From Ptiloglossa arizonensis (Eukaryota; Arthropoda; Insecta; Hymenoptera; Colletidae): DNA of 64,000 bases. The DNA is taken from the NCBI RefSeq assembly GCF_051014685.1, contig NW_027479545.1:37617-101616 (forward strand), given 5' to 3'. Below are positions 26,296 to 37,750 of this stretch, one piece after another. The position numbers were made by a program, and so were the translations under genes. The stretch's first letter is position 1. The number at the start of each line of letters is the position of its first letter. Below the pieces are notes generated by a model. The model saw nothing but the letters and a program-made list of their open reading frames with translations. It was not told the origin of the DNA and did not search any database.

Positions 26296-29200
26296 TGGTT
26301 GAGAAGGCAAAAAATTTTTCGCAATTCTGCTGCTCCAAACGCTTAACCAGAATGGCCTATGGAAAAAATACACATAACGTTGTAATCGGGCGAGTTTCTA
26401 CTTTCAGATGCAACAGGAATTTTTGGGTTAGGGCAATCCGTTCGCGAGATATGGGAGTTTGAAGCTAAGAAATGGTTGAGAAGACAACAAATTTTTCGCA
26501 CTTCTGCTGCTCCAAACGCTTAACCAGAATGGCCTAGGGAAAAAATACACATACCGTTGTAATCGGGTGAGTTTCTACTTTCAGACGCAGCAGGAACTTC
26601 TGGGTTTGGTCAATCCGTTCGCGAGATATGGGAGTTTGAAGCCAAGAAATGGTTGAGAAGACAACAAATTTTTCGCACTTCTGCTGCTCCAAACGCTTAA
26701 TCAGAATGGCCTAGGGAAAAAATACACATACCGTTGTAATCGGGCGAGTTTCTACTTTCAGATGCAACAGGAATTTTTGGGTTAGGTCAGACCGTTCGCG
26801 AGATATGGGAGTTTGAAGCCAAGAAATGGTTGAGAAGGCAAAAAATTTTTCGCAATTCTGCTGCTCCAAACGCTTAACCAGAATGGCCTAGGGAAAAAAT
26901 ACACTTAACGTTGTAATCGGGCGAGTTTCTACTTTCAGATGCAACAGGAATTTTTGGGTTAGGGCAATCCGTTCGCGAGATATGGGAGTTTGAAGCTAAG
27001 AAATGGTTGAGAAGACAACAAATTTTTCGCACTTCTGCTGCTCCAAACGCTTAACCAGAATGGCCTAGGGAAAAAATACACATACCGTTGTAATCGGGTG
27101 AGTTTCTACTTTCAGACGCAGCAGGAACTTCTGGGTTTGGTCAATCCGTTCGCGAGATATGGGAGTTTGAAGCCAAGAAATGGTTGAGACGACAACAAAT
27201 TTTTCGCACTTCTGCTGCTCCAAACGCTTAACCAGAGTGGCCTAGGGAAAAAATACACATAACGTTGTAATCGGGCGAGTTTCTACTTTCAGATGCAACA
27301 GGAATTTTTGGGTTAGGTCAATCCGTTCGCGAGATATGGGAGTTTGAAGCCAAGAAATGGTTGAGAAGGCAAAAAATTTTTCGCAATTCTGCTGCTCCAA
27401 ACGCTTAACCAGAATGGCCTAGGGAAAAAATACACTTAACGTTGTAATCGGGCGAGTTTCTACTTTCAGATGCAACAGGAATTTTTGGGTTAGGGCAATC
27501 CGTTCGCGAGATATGGGAGTTTGAAGCTAAGAAATGGTTGAGAAGACAACAAATTTTTCGCACTTCTGCTGCTCCAAACGCTTAACCAGAATGGCCTAGG
27601 GAAAAAATACACATACCGTTGTAATCGGGTGAGTTTCTACTTTCAGACGCAGCAGGAACTTCTGGGTTTGGTCAATCCGTTCGCGAGATATGGGAGTTTG
27701 AAGCCAAGAAATGGTTGAGACGACAACAAATTTTTCGCACTTCTGCTGCTCCAAACGCTTAACCAGAATGGCCTAGGGAAAAAATACACATAACGTTGTA
27801 ATCGGGCGAGTTTCTACTTTCAGATGCAACAGGAATTTTTGGGTTAGGTCAATCCGTTCGCGAGATATGGGAGTTTGAAGCTAAAAAATGGTTAAGAAGA
27901 CAACAAATTTTTCGCACTTATGCTGCTCCAAACGCTTAACCAGAATGGCCTAGGGAAAAAATACACATACCGTTGTACTCGGGCGAGTTTCAACTTTCAG
28001 ACGCAACAGGAATTTTTGGTTTAGGTCAATCCGTTCGCGAGATATGGGAGTTTGAAGCCAAGAAATGGTTGAGAAGGCAAAAAATTTTTCGCTATGCTGC
28101 TGCTCCAAACGCTTAACCAGAATGGCCTAGGGAAAAAATACACATACCGTTGTAATCGGGCGAGTTTCTACTTTCAGATGCAATAGGAATTTTTGGGTTA
28201 GGTCAATCCGTTCGCGAAATATGGGCGTTTGAAGCTAAGAAATGGTTATGAAGACAACAAATTTTTCGCACTTCTGCTGCTCCAATCGCTTAACCAGAAT
28301 GGCCTAAGGGAAAAATACACGTACCGTTGTAATCGGGCGAGTTTCTACTTTCAGATGCAATAGGAATTTTTGGGTTAGGTCAATCCGTTCGCGAGATATG
28401 GGAGTTTGAAGCTAAGTAATGGTTAAGAAGACAACAAATTTTTCGCACTTCTGCTGCTCCAAACGCTTAACCAGAATGGCCTAGGGATAAAATACACATA
28501 CCGCTGTAATCGGGCGAGTTTCTACTTTCAGATGCAACAGGAATTTTTGGGTTAGGTCAGTCCGTTCGCGAGATATGGGAGTTTGAAGCCAAGAAATGGT
28601 TGAGAAGGCAAAAAATTTTTCGCAATTCTGCTGCACCAAACGCTTAACCAGAATTGCCTAGGGAAAAAATACACATACCGTTGTAATCGGGCGAGTTTCT
28701 ACTTTCAGACGCAACAGGAATTTTTGGGTTAGGGCAATCCGTTCGCGAGATATGGGAGTTTGAAGCTAAGAAATGGTTGAGAAGGCAAAAAATTTTTCGC
28801 AATTCTGCTGCTCCAAACGCTTAACCAGAATGGCCTAAGGGAAAAATACACGTACCGTTGTAATCGGGCGAGTTTCTACTTTCAGATGCAATAGGAATTT
28901 TTGGGTTAGGTCAATCCGTTCGCGAGATATGGGAGTTTGAAGCTAAGTAATGGTTAAGAAGACAACAAATTTTTCGCACTTCTGCTGCTCCAAACGCTTA
29001 ACCAGAATGGCCTAGGGATAAAATACACATACCGCTGTAATCGGGCGAGTTTCTACTTTCAGATGCAACAGGAATTTTTGGGTTAGGTCAGTCCGCTCGC
29101 GAGATATGGGAGTTTGAAGCCAAGAAATGGTTGAGAAGGCAAAAAATTTTTCGCAATTCTGCTGCACCAAACGCTTAACCAGAATTGCCTAGGGAAAAAA

Positions 29201-30326
29201 TACACATACCGTTGTAATCGGGCGAGTTTCTACTTTCAGACGCAACAGGAATTTTTGGGTTAGGGCAATCCGTTCGCGAGATATGGGAGTTTGAAGCTAA
29301 GAAATGGTTGAGAAGGCAAAAAATTTTTCGCAATTCTGCTGCTCCAAACGCTTAACCAGAATGGCCTAGGGAAAAAATACACATAACGTTGTAATCGGGC
29401 GAGTTTCTACTTTCAGATGCAACAGGAATTTTTGGGTTAGGGCAATCCGTTCGCGAGATATGGGAGTTTGAAGCTAAGAAATGGTTGAGAAGACAACAAA
29501 TTTTTCGCACTTCTGCTGCTCCAAACGCTTAACCAGAATGGCCTAGGGAAAAAATACACATACCGTTGTAATCGGGTGAGTTTCTACTTTCAGCCGCAGC
29601 AGGAACTTCTGGGTTTGGTCAATCCGTTCGCGAGATATGGGAGTTTGAAGCCAAGAAATGGTTGAGAAGACAACAAATTTTTCGCACTTCTGCTGCTCCA
29701 AACGCTTAATCAGAATGGCCTAGGGAAAAAATACACATACCGTTGTAATCGGGCGAGTTTCTACTTTCAGATGCAACAGGAATTTTTGGGTTAGGTCAGT
29801 CCGTTCGCGAGATATGGGAGTTTGAAGCCAAGAAATGGTTGAGAAGGCAAAAAATTTTTCGCAATTCTGCTGCTCCAAACGCTTAACCAGAATGGCCTAG
29901 GGAAAAAATACACTTAACGTTGTAATCGGGCGAGTTTCTACTTTCAGATGCAACAGGAATTTTTGGGTTAGGGCAATCCGTTCGCGAGATATGGGAGTTT
30001 GAAGCTAAGAAATGGTTGAGAAGACAACAAATTTTTCGCACTTCTGCTGCTCCAAACGCTTAACCAGAATGGCCTAGGGAAAAAATACACATACCGTTGT
30101 AATCGGGTGAGTTTCTACTTTCAGACGCAGCAGGAACTTCTGGGTTTGGTCAATCCGTTCGCGAGATATGGGAGTTTGAAGCCAAGAAATGGTTGAGACG
30201 ACAACAAATTTTTCGCACTTCTGCTGCTCCAAACGCTTAACCAGAATGGCCTAGGGAAAAAATACACATAACGTTGTAATCGGGCGAGTTTCTACTTTCA
30301 GATGCAACAGGAATTTTTGGGTTAGG
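23004..30326 (+). repeat. 7.3-kb block, copy 2 of a pair 23,003 bp apart
   Basis: This is the partner of the window's first 7.3 kb. It shares the same ordered series of rare variants, including the 1-bp deletion near 25298, CCTATGG near 26356, CCAGAGTGG near 27234 and CAGCCGCAGC near 29593. Its first 3.3 kb is also the later part of the second unit of the 22-monomer tandem duplication at 18.5-26.3 kb. The right end, near 30326, marks the change from the homogeneous left domain to the more varied right domain. A private substitution, GATATAGGAG near 23800, distinguishes this copy. Confidence 0.85.
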
Positions 30327-32354
30327 TCAATCCGTTCGCGAGATATGGGAGTTTGAAGCTAAGAAATGGTTAAGAAGACAACAAATTTTTCGCACTTATG
30401 CTGCTCCAAACGCTTAACCAGAATGGCCTAGGGAAAAAATACACATACCGTTGTACTCGGGCGAGTTTCAACTTTCAGACGCAACAGGAATTTTTGGTTT
30501 AGGTCAATCCGTTCGCGAGATATGGGAGTTTGAAGCCAAGAAATGGTTGAGAAGGCAAAAAATTTTTCGCTATGCTGCTGCTCCAAACGCTTAACCAGAA
30601 TGGCCTAGGGAGAAAATACACATACCGTTGTAATCGGGCGAGTTTCTACTTTCAGATGCAACAGGAATTTTTGGGTTAGGTCAATCCGTTCGCGAGATAT
30701 GGGAGTTTGAAGCTAAGAAATGGTAGAGAAGACAACAAATTTTTCGCACTACTGCTGCTCCAAACGCTTAATCAGAATGGCCTAGGGAAAAAGTACACAT
30801 ACCGTTGTAATCGGGCGAGTTTCTACTTTCAGATGCAACAGGAATGTTTGGGTTAGGTCAATCCGTTCGCGAGATATGGGAGTTTGAAGCTAAGTAATGG
30901 TTAAGAAGACAACAAATTTTTCGCACTTCTGCTGCTCCAAACGCTTAACCAGAATGGCCTAGGGAAAAAATACACATACCGTTGTAATCGGGCGAGTTTC
31001 TACTTTCAGATGCAATAGGAATTTTTGGGTTAGGTCAATCCGTTCGCGAAATATGGGCGTTTGAAGCTAAGAAATGGTTATGAAGACAACAAATTTTTCG
31101 CACTTCTGCTGCTCCAATCGCTTAACCAGAATGGCCTAAGGGAAAAATACACGTACCGTTGTAATCTGTCGAGTTTCTACTTTCAGATGCAACAGGAATT
31201 TTTGGGTTAGGTCAATCCGTTGGCGAGATATGGGAGTTTGAAGCCAAGAAATGGTTGATAAGGCAAAAATTTTTCGCAATTCTGCTGCTCCAAACGCTTA
31301 ACCAGAATGGCCTAGGGAAAAAATACACATACCGTTGTAATCGGGCGAGTTTCTACTTTCAGATGCAACAGGAATTTTTGGGTTAGGTCAATCCGTTCGC
31401 GAGATATGGGAGTTTGAAGCTAAGAAATTGTTATGAAGACAACAAATTTTTCGCACTTCTGCTGCTCCAATCGCTTAACCAGAATGGCCTAAGGGAAAAA
31501 TACACGTACCGTTGTAATCGGGCGAGTTTCTAATTTCAGATGCAATAGGAATTTTTGGGTTAGGTCAATCCGTTCGCGAGATACGGGAGTTTGAAGCTAA
31601 GAAATGGTTAAGAAGACAACAAATTTTTCGCACTTATGCTGCTCCAAACGCTTAACCAGAATGGCCTAGGGAAAAAATACACATACCGTTGTAATCGGGC
31701 GAGTTTCTACTTTCAGATGCAACAGGAATTTCTGGGTTAGGTCAATCCGTTCGCGAGATATGGGAGTTTGAAGCTAAGAAATGATTGAGAAGACACATTT
31801 GTCGCACTTCTGCTGCTCCAAACGCTTAACCAGAACTGCCTAGGGAAAAACTACACATACCGCTGTAATCGGGCGAGTTTCTACTTTCAGATGAATAGGA
31901 ATTTTTGGGTTAGGTCAATCCGTTCGCGAGATATGGGACTTTGAAGCTAAGAAATGGTTGAGAAGACAACAAATTTTTCGCAATTCTGCTGCTCCAAACG
32001 CTTAACCAGAATGGCCTAGGGAAAAAATACACATACCGTTGTAATCGGGCGAGTTTCTACTTTCAGATGCAATAGGAATTTTTGGGTTAGGTCAATCCGT
32101 TCGCGAGATATGGGAGTTTGAAGCTAAGAAATGGTTATGAAGACAACAAATTTTTCGCACTTCTGCTGCTCCAAACGCTTAACCAGAATGGCCTAGGGAA
32201 AAAATACACATACCGTTGTAATCGGGCGAGTTTCTACTTTCAGATGCAATAGGAATTTTTGGGTTAGGTCAATCCGTTCGCGAGATATGGGAGTTTGAAG
32301 CTAAGAAATTGTTATGAAGACAACAAATTTTTCGCACTTCTGCTGCTCCAATCG
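30327..32354 (+). repeat. Mosaic junction between left and right array domains
   Basis: This stretch stitches together pieces found elsewhere. About 30327-30965 resembles 1658-2297 but carries CGCTATGCTG near 30569, like the copy near 5088. About 31040-31660 resembles 50510-51130 and 54400-55020: GGGCGTTTG, GGTTATGAAG, CCAATCGCTTAACC, CCTAAGGG with TACACGTACC, GTTGGCGAGAT, the A-run deletion GGCAAAAATTTTTCGC, AAATTGTTATG, CTAATTTC and GATACGGG occur in the same order. A 3-bp deletion turns GACAACAAATTTG into GACACATTTG near 31795, and a GATGAATAGG copy lies at 31890. It marks the switch from long near-identical blocks to a more diverged array. Confidence 0.7.
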
Positions 32355-35300
32355 CTTAACCAGAATGGCCTAGGGAAAAAATACACATACCGTTGTAATC
32401 GGGTGAGTTTCTACTTTCAGACGCAGCAGGAACTTCTGGGTTTGGTCAATCCGTTCGCGAGATATGGGAGTTTGAAGCCAAGAAATGGTTATGAAGACAA
32501 CAAATTTTTCACACTTCTGCTGCTCCAAACGCTTAATCAGAATGGCCTAGGGAAAAAATACACATACCGTTGTAATCGGGCGAGTTTCTACTTTCAGATG
32601 CAACAGGAATTTCTGGGTTAGGTCAATCCGTTCGCGAGATATGGGAGCTTGAAGCTAAGAAATGATTGAGAAGACAACAAATTTGTCGCACTTCTGCTGC
32701 TCCAAACGCTTAACCAGAACTGCCTAGGGAAAAACTACACATACCGCTGTAATCGGGCGAGTTTCTACTTTCAGATGCAATAGGAATTTTTGGGTTAGGT
32801 CAATCCGTTCGCGAGATATGGGAGTTTGAAGCTAAGTAATGGTTAAGAAGACAACAAATTTTTCGCACTTCTGCTGCTCCAAACGCTTAACCAGAATGGC
32901 CTAGGGATAAAATACACATACCGCTGTAATCGGGCGAGTTTCTACTTTCAGATGCAACAGGAATTTTTGGGTTAGGTCAGTCCATTCGCGCGATATGGGA
33001 GTTTGAAGCCAAGAAATGGTTGAGAAGGCAAAAAATTTTTCGCAATTCTGCTGCACCAAACGCTTAACCAGAATTGCCTAGGGAAAAAATACACATACCG
33101 TTGTAATCGGGCGAGTTTCTACTTTCAGACGCAACAGGAATTTTTGGGTTAGGTCAATCCGTTCGCGAGATATGGGAGTTTGAAGCTAAGAAATGGTTGA
33201 GAAGACAACAAATTTTTCGCAATTCTGCTGCTCCAAACGCTTAGCCAGAATGGCCTAGGGAAAAAATACACATAACGTTGTAATCGGGCGAGTTTCTACT
33301 TTCAGATGCAACAGGAATTTTTGGGTTAGGGCAATCCGTTCGCGAGATATGGGAGTTTGAAGCTAAGAAATGGTTTAGAAGACAACAAATTTTTCGCACT
33401 TCTGCTGCTCCAAACGCTTAACCAGAATGGCCTAGGGAAAAAATACACATACCGTTGTAATCGGGTGAGTTTCTACTTTCAGACGCAGCAGGAACTTCTG
33501 GGTTTGGTCAATCCGTTCGCGAGATATGGGAGTTTGAAGCCAAGAAATGGTTGAGAAGGCAAAAAATTTTTCGCAATTCTGCTTCTCCAAACGCTTAACC
33601 AGAATGGCCTAGGGAAAAAATACACATACCGTTGTAATCGGGCGAGTTTCCTCTTTCAGATGCAATAAGAATTTTTGGGTTAGGTCAATCCGTTCGCGAG
33701 ATATGGGAGCTTGAAGCTAAGAAATGGTAAAGAAGACAACAAATTTTTCGCACTACTGCTGCTCCAAACGCTTAACCAGAATGGCCTAGGGAAAAAATAC
33801 ACATACCGTTGTAATCGGGCGAGTTTCTACTTTCAGATGCAACAGGAATTTTTGGGTTAGGTCAATCCGTTCGCGAGATATGGTAGTTTGAAGCTAAGAA
33901 ATGGTTATGAAGACAACAAATCTTTCGCAATTCTGCTGCTCCAAACGCTTAATCAGAATGGCCTAGGGAAAAAATACACATACCGCTGTAATCGGGCGAG
34001 TTTCTACTTTCAGATGCAACAGGAATTTTTGGGTTGGGTCAGTCCGTTCGCGAGATATGGGAGTTTGAAGCCAAGAAATGGTTGAGAAGGCAAAAAATTT
34101 TTCGCAATTCTGCTGCTCCAAACGCTTAACCAGAATGGCCTAGGGAAAAAATACACATAACGTTGTAATCGGGCGAGTTTCTACTTTCAGATGCAACAGG
34201 AATTTTTGGGTTAGGGCAATCCGTTCGCGAGATATGGGAGTTTGAAGCTAAGAAATGGTTGAGAAGACAACAAATTTTCCGCAATTCTGCTGCTCCAAAC
34301 GCTTAACCAGAATGGCCTAGGGAAAAAATACACATACCGTTGTAATCGGGTGAGTTTCTACTTTCAGACGCAGCAGGAACTTCTGGGTTTGGTCAATCCG
34401 TTCGCGAGATATGGGAGTTTGAAGCCAAGAAATGGTTGAGAAGACAACAAATTTTTCGCACTTCTGCTGCTCCAAACGCTTAATCAGTATGGCCTAGGGA
34501 AAAAATACACATACCGTTGTAATCGGGCGAGTTTCTACTTTCAGATGCAACAGGAATTTTTGGGTTAGGGCAATCCGTTCGCGAGATATGGGAGTTTGAA
34601 GCTAAGAAATGGTTGAGAAGACAACAAATTTTTCGCACTTCTGCTGCTCCAAACGCTTAACCAGAATGGCCTAGGGAAAAAATACACATACCGTTGTAAT
34701 CGGGTGAGTTACTACTTTCAGACGCAGCAGGAACTTCTGGGTTTGGTCAATCCGTTCGCGAGATATGGGAGTTTGAAGCCAAGAAATGGTTATGAAGACA
34801 ACAAATTTTTCACACTTCTGCTGCTCCAAACGCTTAATCAGAATGGCCTAGGGAAAAAATACACATACCGTTGTAATCGGGCGAGTTTCTACTTTCAGAT
34901 GCAACAGGAATTTCTGGGTTAGGTCAATCCGTTCGCGAGATATGGGAGCTTGAAGCTAAGAAATGATTGAGAAGACAACAAATTTGTCGCACTTCTGCTG
35001 CTCCAAACGCTTAACCAGAACTGCCTAGGGAAAAACTACACATACCGCTGTAATCGGGCGAGTTTCTACTTTCAGATGCAATAGGAATTTTTGGGTTAGG
35101 TCAATCCGTTCGCGAGATATGGGAGTTTGAAGCTAAGTAATGGTTAAGAAGACAACAAATTTTTCGCACTTCTGCTGCTCCAAACGCTTAACCAGAATGG
35201 CCTAGGGATAAAATACACATACCGCTGTAATCGGGCGAGTTTCTACTTTCAGATGCAACAGGAATTTTTGGGTTAGGTCAGTCCGTTCGCGCGATATGGG

Positions 35301-35904
35301 AGTTTGAAGCCAAGAAATGGTTGAGAAGGCAAAAAATTTTTCGCAATTCTGCTGCACCAAACGCTTAACCAGAATTGCCTAGGGAAAAAATACACATACC
35401 GTTGTAATCGGGCGAGTTTCTACTTTCAGACGCAACAGGAATTTTTGGGTTAGGTCAATCCGTTCGCGAGATATGGGAGTTTGAAGCTAAGAAATGGTTG
35501 AGAAGACAACAAATTTTTCGCAATTCTGCTGCTCCAAACGCTTAGCCAGAATGGCCTAGGGAAAAAATACACATAACGTTGTAATCGGGCGAGTTTCTAC
35601 TTTCAGATGCAACAGGAATTTTTGGGTTAGGGCAATCCGTTCGCGAGATATGGGAGTTTGAAGCTAAGAAATGGTTTAGAAGACAACAAATTTTTCGCAC
35701 TTCTGCTGCTCCAAACGCTTAACCAGAATGGCCTAGGGAAAAAATACACATACCGTTGTAATCGGGTGAGTTTCTACTTTCAGACGCAGCAGGAACTTCT
35801 GGGTTTGGTCAATCCGTTCGCGAGATATGGGAGTTTGAAGCCAAGAAATGGTTGAGAAGGCAAAAAATTTTTCGCAATTCTGCTTCTCCAAACGCTTAAC
35901 CAGA
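32355..35904 (+). repeat. 13-monomer offset duplication in right domain (2,301 bp)
   Basis: About 32355-33603 matches 34656-35904 at 2,301 bp, exactly 13 x 177, the same length as the duplication at 5.4-10.0 kb but with different content. Shared markers are GGTTATGAAG with TTTTTCACACTTC near 32488 and 34789, the TCGCGCGATATGG variant near 32987 and 35288, CTTAGCCAG near 33241 and 35542, GGTTTAGAAG near 33373 and 35674, and CTGCTTCTCC near 33580 and 35881. A private T-to-A change (GTGAGTTACTAC) near 34710 and CCATTCGCGCG near 32983 separate the copies. Confidence 0.75.
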
Positions 35905-37750
35905 ATTGCCTAGGGAAAAAATACACATACCGCTGTAATCGGGCGAGTTTCTACTTTCAGATGCAACAGGAATTTTTGGGTTAGGTCAGTCCGTTCGCGA
36001 GATATGGGAGTTTGAAGCCAAGAAATGGTTGAGAAGGCAAAAAATTTTTCGCAATTCTGCTGCACCAAACGCTTAACCAGAATTGCCTAGGGAAAAAATA
36101 CACATACCGTTGTAATCGGGCGAGTTTCTACTTTCAGACGCAACAGGAATTTTTGGGTTAGGGCAATCCGTTCGCGAGATATGGGAGTTTGAAGCTAAGA
36201 AATGGTTTAGAAGACAACAAATTTTTCGCACTTCTGCTGCTCCAAACGCTTAACCAGAATGGCCTAGGGATAAAATACACATACCGCTGTAATCGGGCGA
36301 GTTTCTACTTTCAGATGCAACAGGAATTTTTGGGTTAGGTCAGTCCGTTCGCGCGATATGGGAGTTTGAAGCCAAGAAATGGTTGAGAAGGCAAAAAATT
36401 TTTCGCAATTCTGCTGCACCAAACGCTTAACCAGAATTGCCTAGGGAAAAAATACACATACCGTTGTAATCGGGCGAGTTTCTACTTTCAGACGCAACAG
36501 GAATTTTTGGGTTAGGTCAATCCGTTCGCGAGATATGGGAGTTTGAAGCTAAGAAATGGTTGAGAAGACAACAAATTTTTCGCAATTCTGCTGCTCCAAA
36601 CGCTTAGCCAGAATGGCCTAGGGAAAAAATACACATAACGTTGTAATCGGGCGAGTTTCTACTTTCAGATGCAACAGGAATTTTTGGGTTAGGGCAATCC
36701 GTTCGCGAGATATGGGAGTTTGAAGCTAAGAAATGGTTTAGAAGACAACAAATTTTTCGCACTTCTGCTGCTCCAAACGCTTAACCAGAATGGCCTAGGG
36801 AAAAAATACACATACCGTTGTAATCGGGTGAGTTTCTACTTTCAGACGCAGCAGGAACTTCTGGGTTTGGTCAATCCGTTCGCGAGATATGGGAGTTTGA
36901 AGCCAAGAAATGGTTGAGAAGGCAAAAAATTTTTCGCAATTCTGCTTCTCCAAACGCTTAACCAGAATTGCCTAGGGAAAAAATACACATACCGTTGTAA
37001 TCGGGCGAGTTTCTACTTTCAGATGCAACAGGAATTTTTGGGTTAGGTCAATCCGTTCGCGAGATATGGTAGTTTGAAGCTAAGAAATGGTTATGAAGAC
37101 AACAAATCTTTCGCAATTCTGCTGCTCCAAACGCTTAATCAGAATGGCCTAGGGAAAAAATACACATACCGCTGTAATCGGGCGAGTTTCTACTTTCAGA
37201 TGCAACAGGAATTTTTGGGTTAGGTCAGTCCGTTCGCGAGATATGGGAGTTTGAAGCCAAGAAATGGTTGAGAAGGCAAAAAATTTTTCGCAATTCTGCT
37301 GCTCCAAACGCTTAACCAGAATGGCCTAGGGAAGAAATACACATAACGTTGTAATCGGGCGAGTTTCTACTTTCAGATGCAACAGGAATTTTTGGGTTAG
37401 GGCAATCCGTTCGCGAGATATGGGAGTTTGAAGCTAAGAAATGGTTGAGAAGACAACAAATTTTCCGCACTTCTGCTGCTCCAAACGCTTAACCAGAATG
37501 GCCTAGGGAAAAAATACACATACCGTTGTAATCGGGTGAGTTTCTACTTTCAGACGCAGCAGGAACTTCTGGGTTTGGTCAATCCGTTCGCGAGATATGG
37601 GAGTTTGAAGCCAAGAAATGGTTGAGAAGACAACAAATTTTTCGCACTTCTGCTGCTCCAAACGCTTAATCAGAATGGCCTAGGGAAAAAATACACATAC
37701 CGTTGTAATCGGGCGAGTTTCTACTTTCAGATGCAACAGGAATTTTTGGG
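33861..37750 (+). repeat. 18-monomer offset copy (3,186 bp)
   Basis: A stretch near 33861-34560 matches 37047-37746 at 3,186 bp, exactly 18 x 177. Shared markers are GATATGGTAGTTTG (33881 and 37067), AAATCTTTCGCAATTC, CTTAATCAG with ACCGCTG, and AAATTTTCCGC near 34274 and 37460. The offset equals the 13-monomer duplication plus five further monomers, as expected if the 6-monomer duplication at 35.1-37.0 kb was added within an already duplicated block. GAAGAAATACAC near 37333 is private to the second copy. Confidence 0.65.
35148..36994 (+). repeat. 6-monomer tandem duplication (1,062 bp)
   Basis: About 35148-35932 matches 36210-36994 at 1,062 bp, exactly 6 x 177. Shared markers are CTAGGGATAAAATAC, CAGTCCGTTCGCGCG (35279 and 36341), GCTGCACCAAACG with GAATTGCCTAGG, CTTAGCCAG, GGTTTAGAAG and CTGCTTCTCC. 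It is nested within the 13-monomer duplication region. As a result the GGTTTAGAAG plus subtype B pair, which opens a 65-codon frame, occurs at 33357, 35658 and 36720. Confidence 0.75.

Noticed and set aside
32295..32621. 108-codon forward open frame with two tandem 59-residue-like units
   Set aside because: It begins at TTG and is made of two satellite monomers in which the usual TGA (GGTTGAG) became GGTTATG and the usual TAG (GGGTTAG) is absent in a subtype B copy. Same-length, same-frame relatives exist wherever those variants meet. No promoter, intron or codon signal supports a gene.
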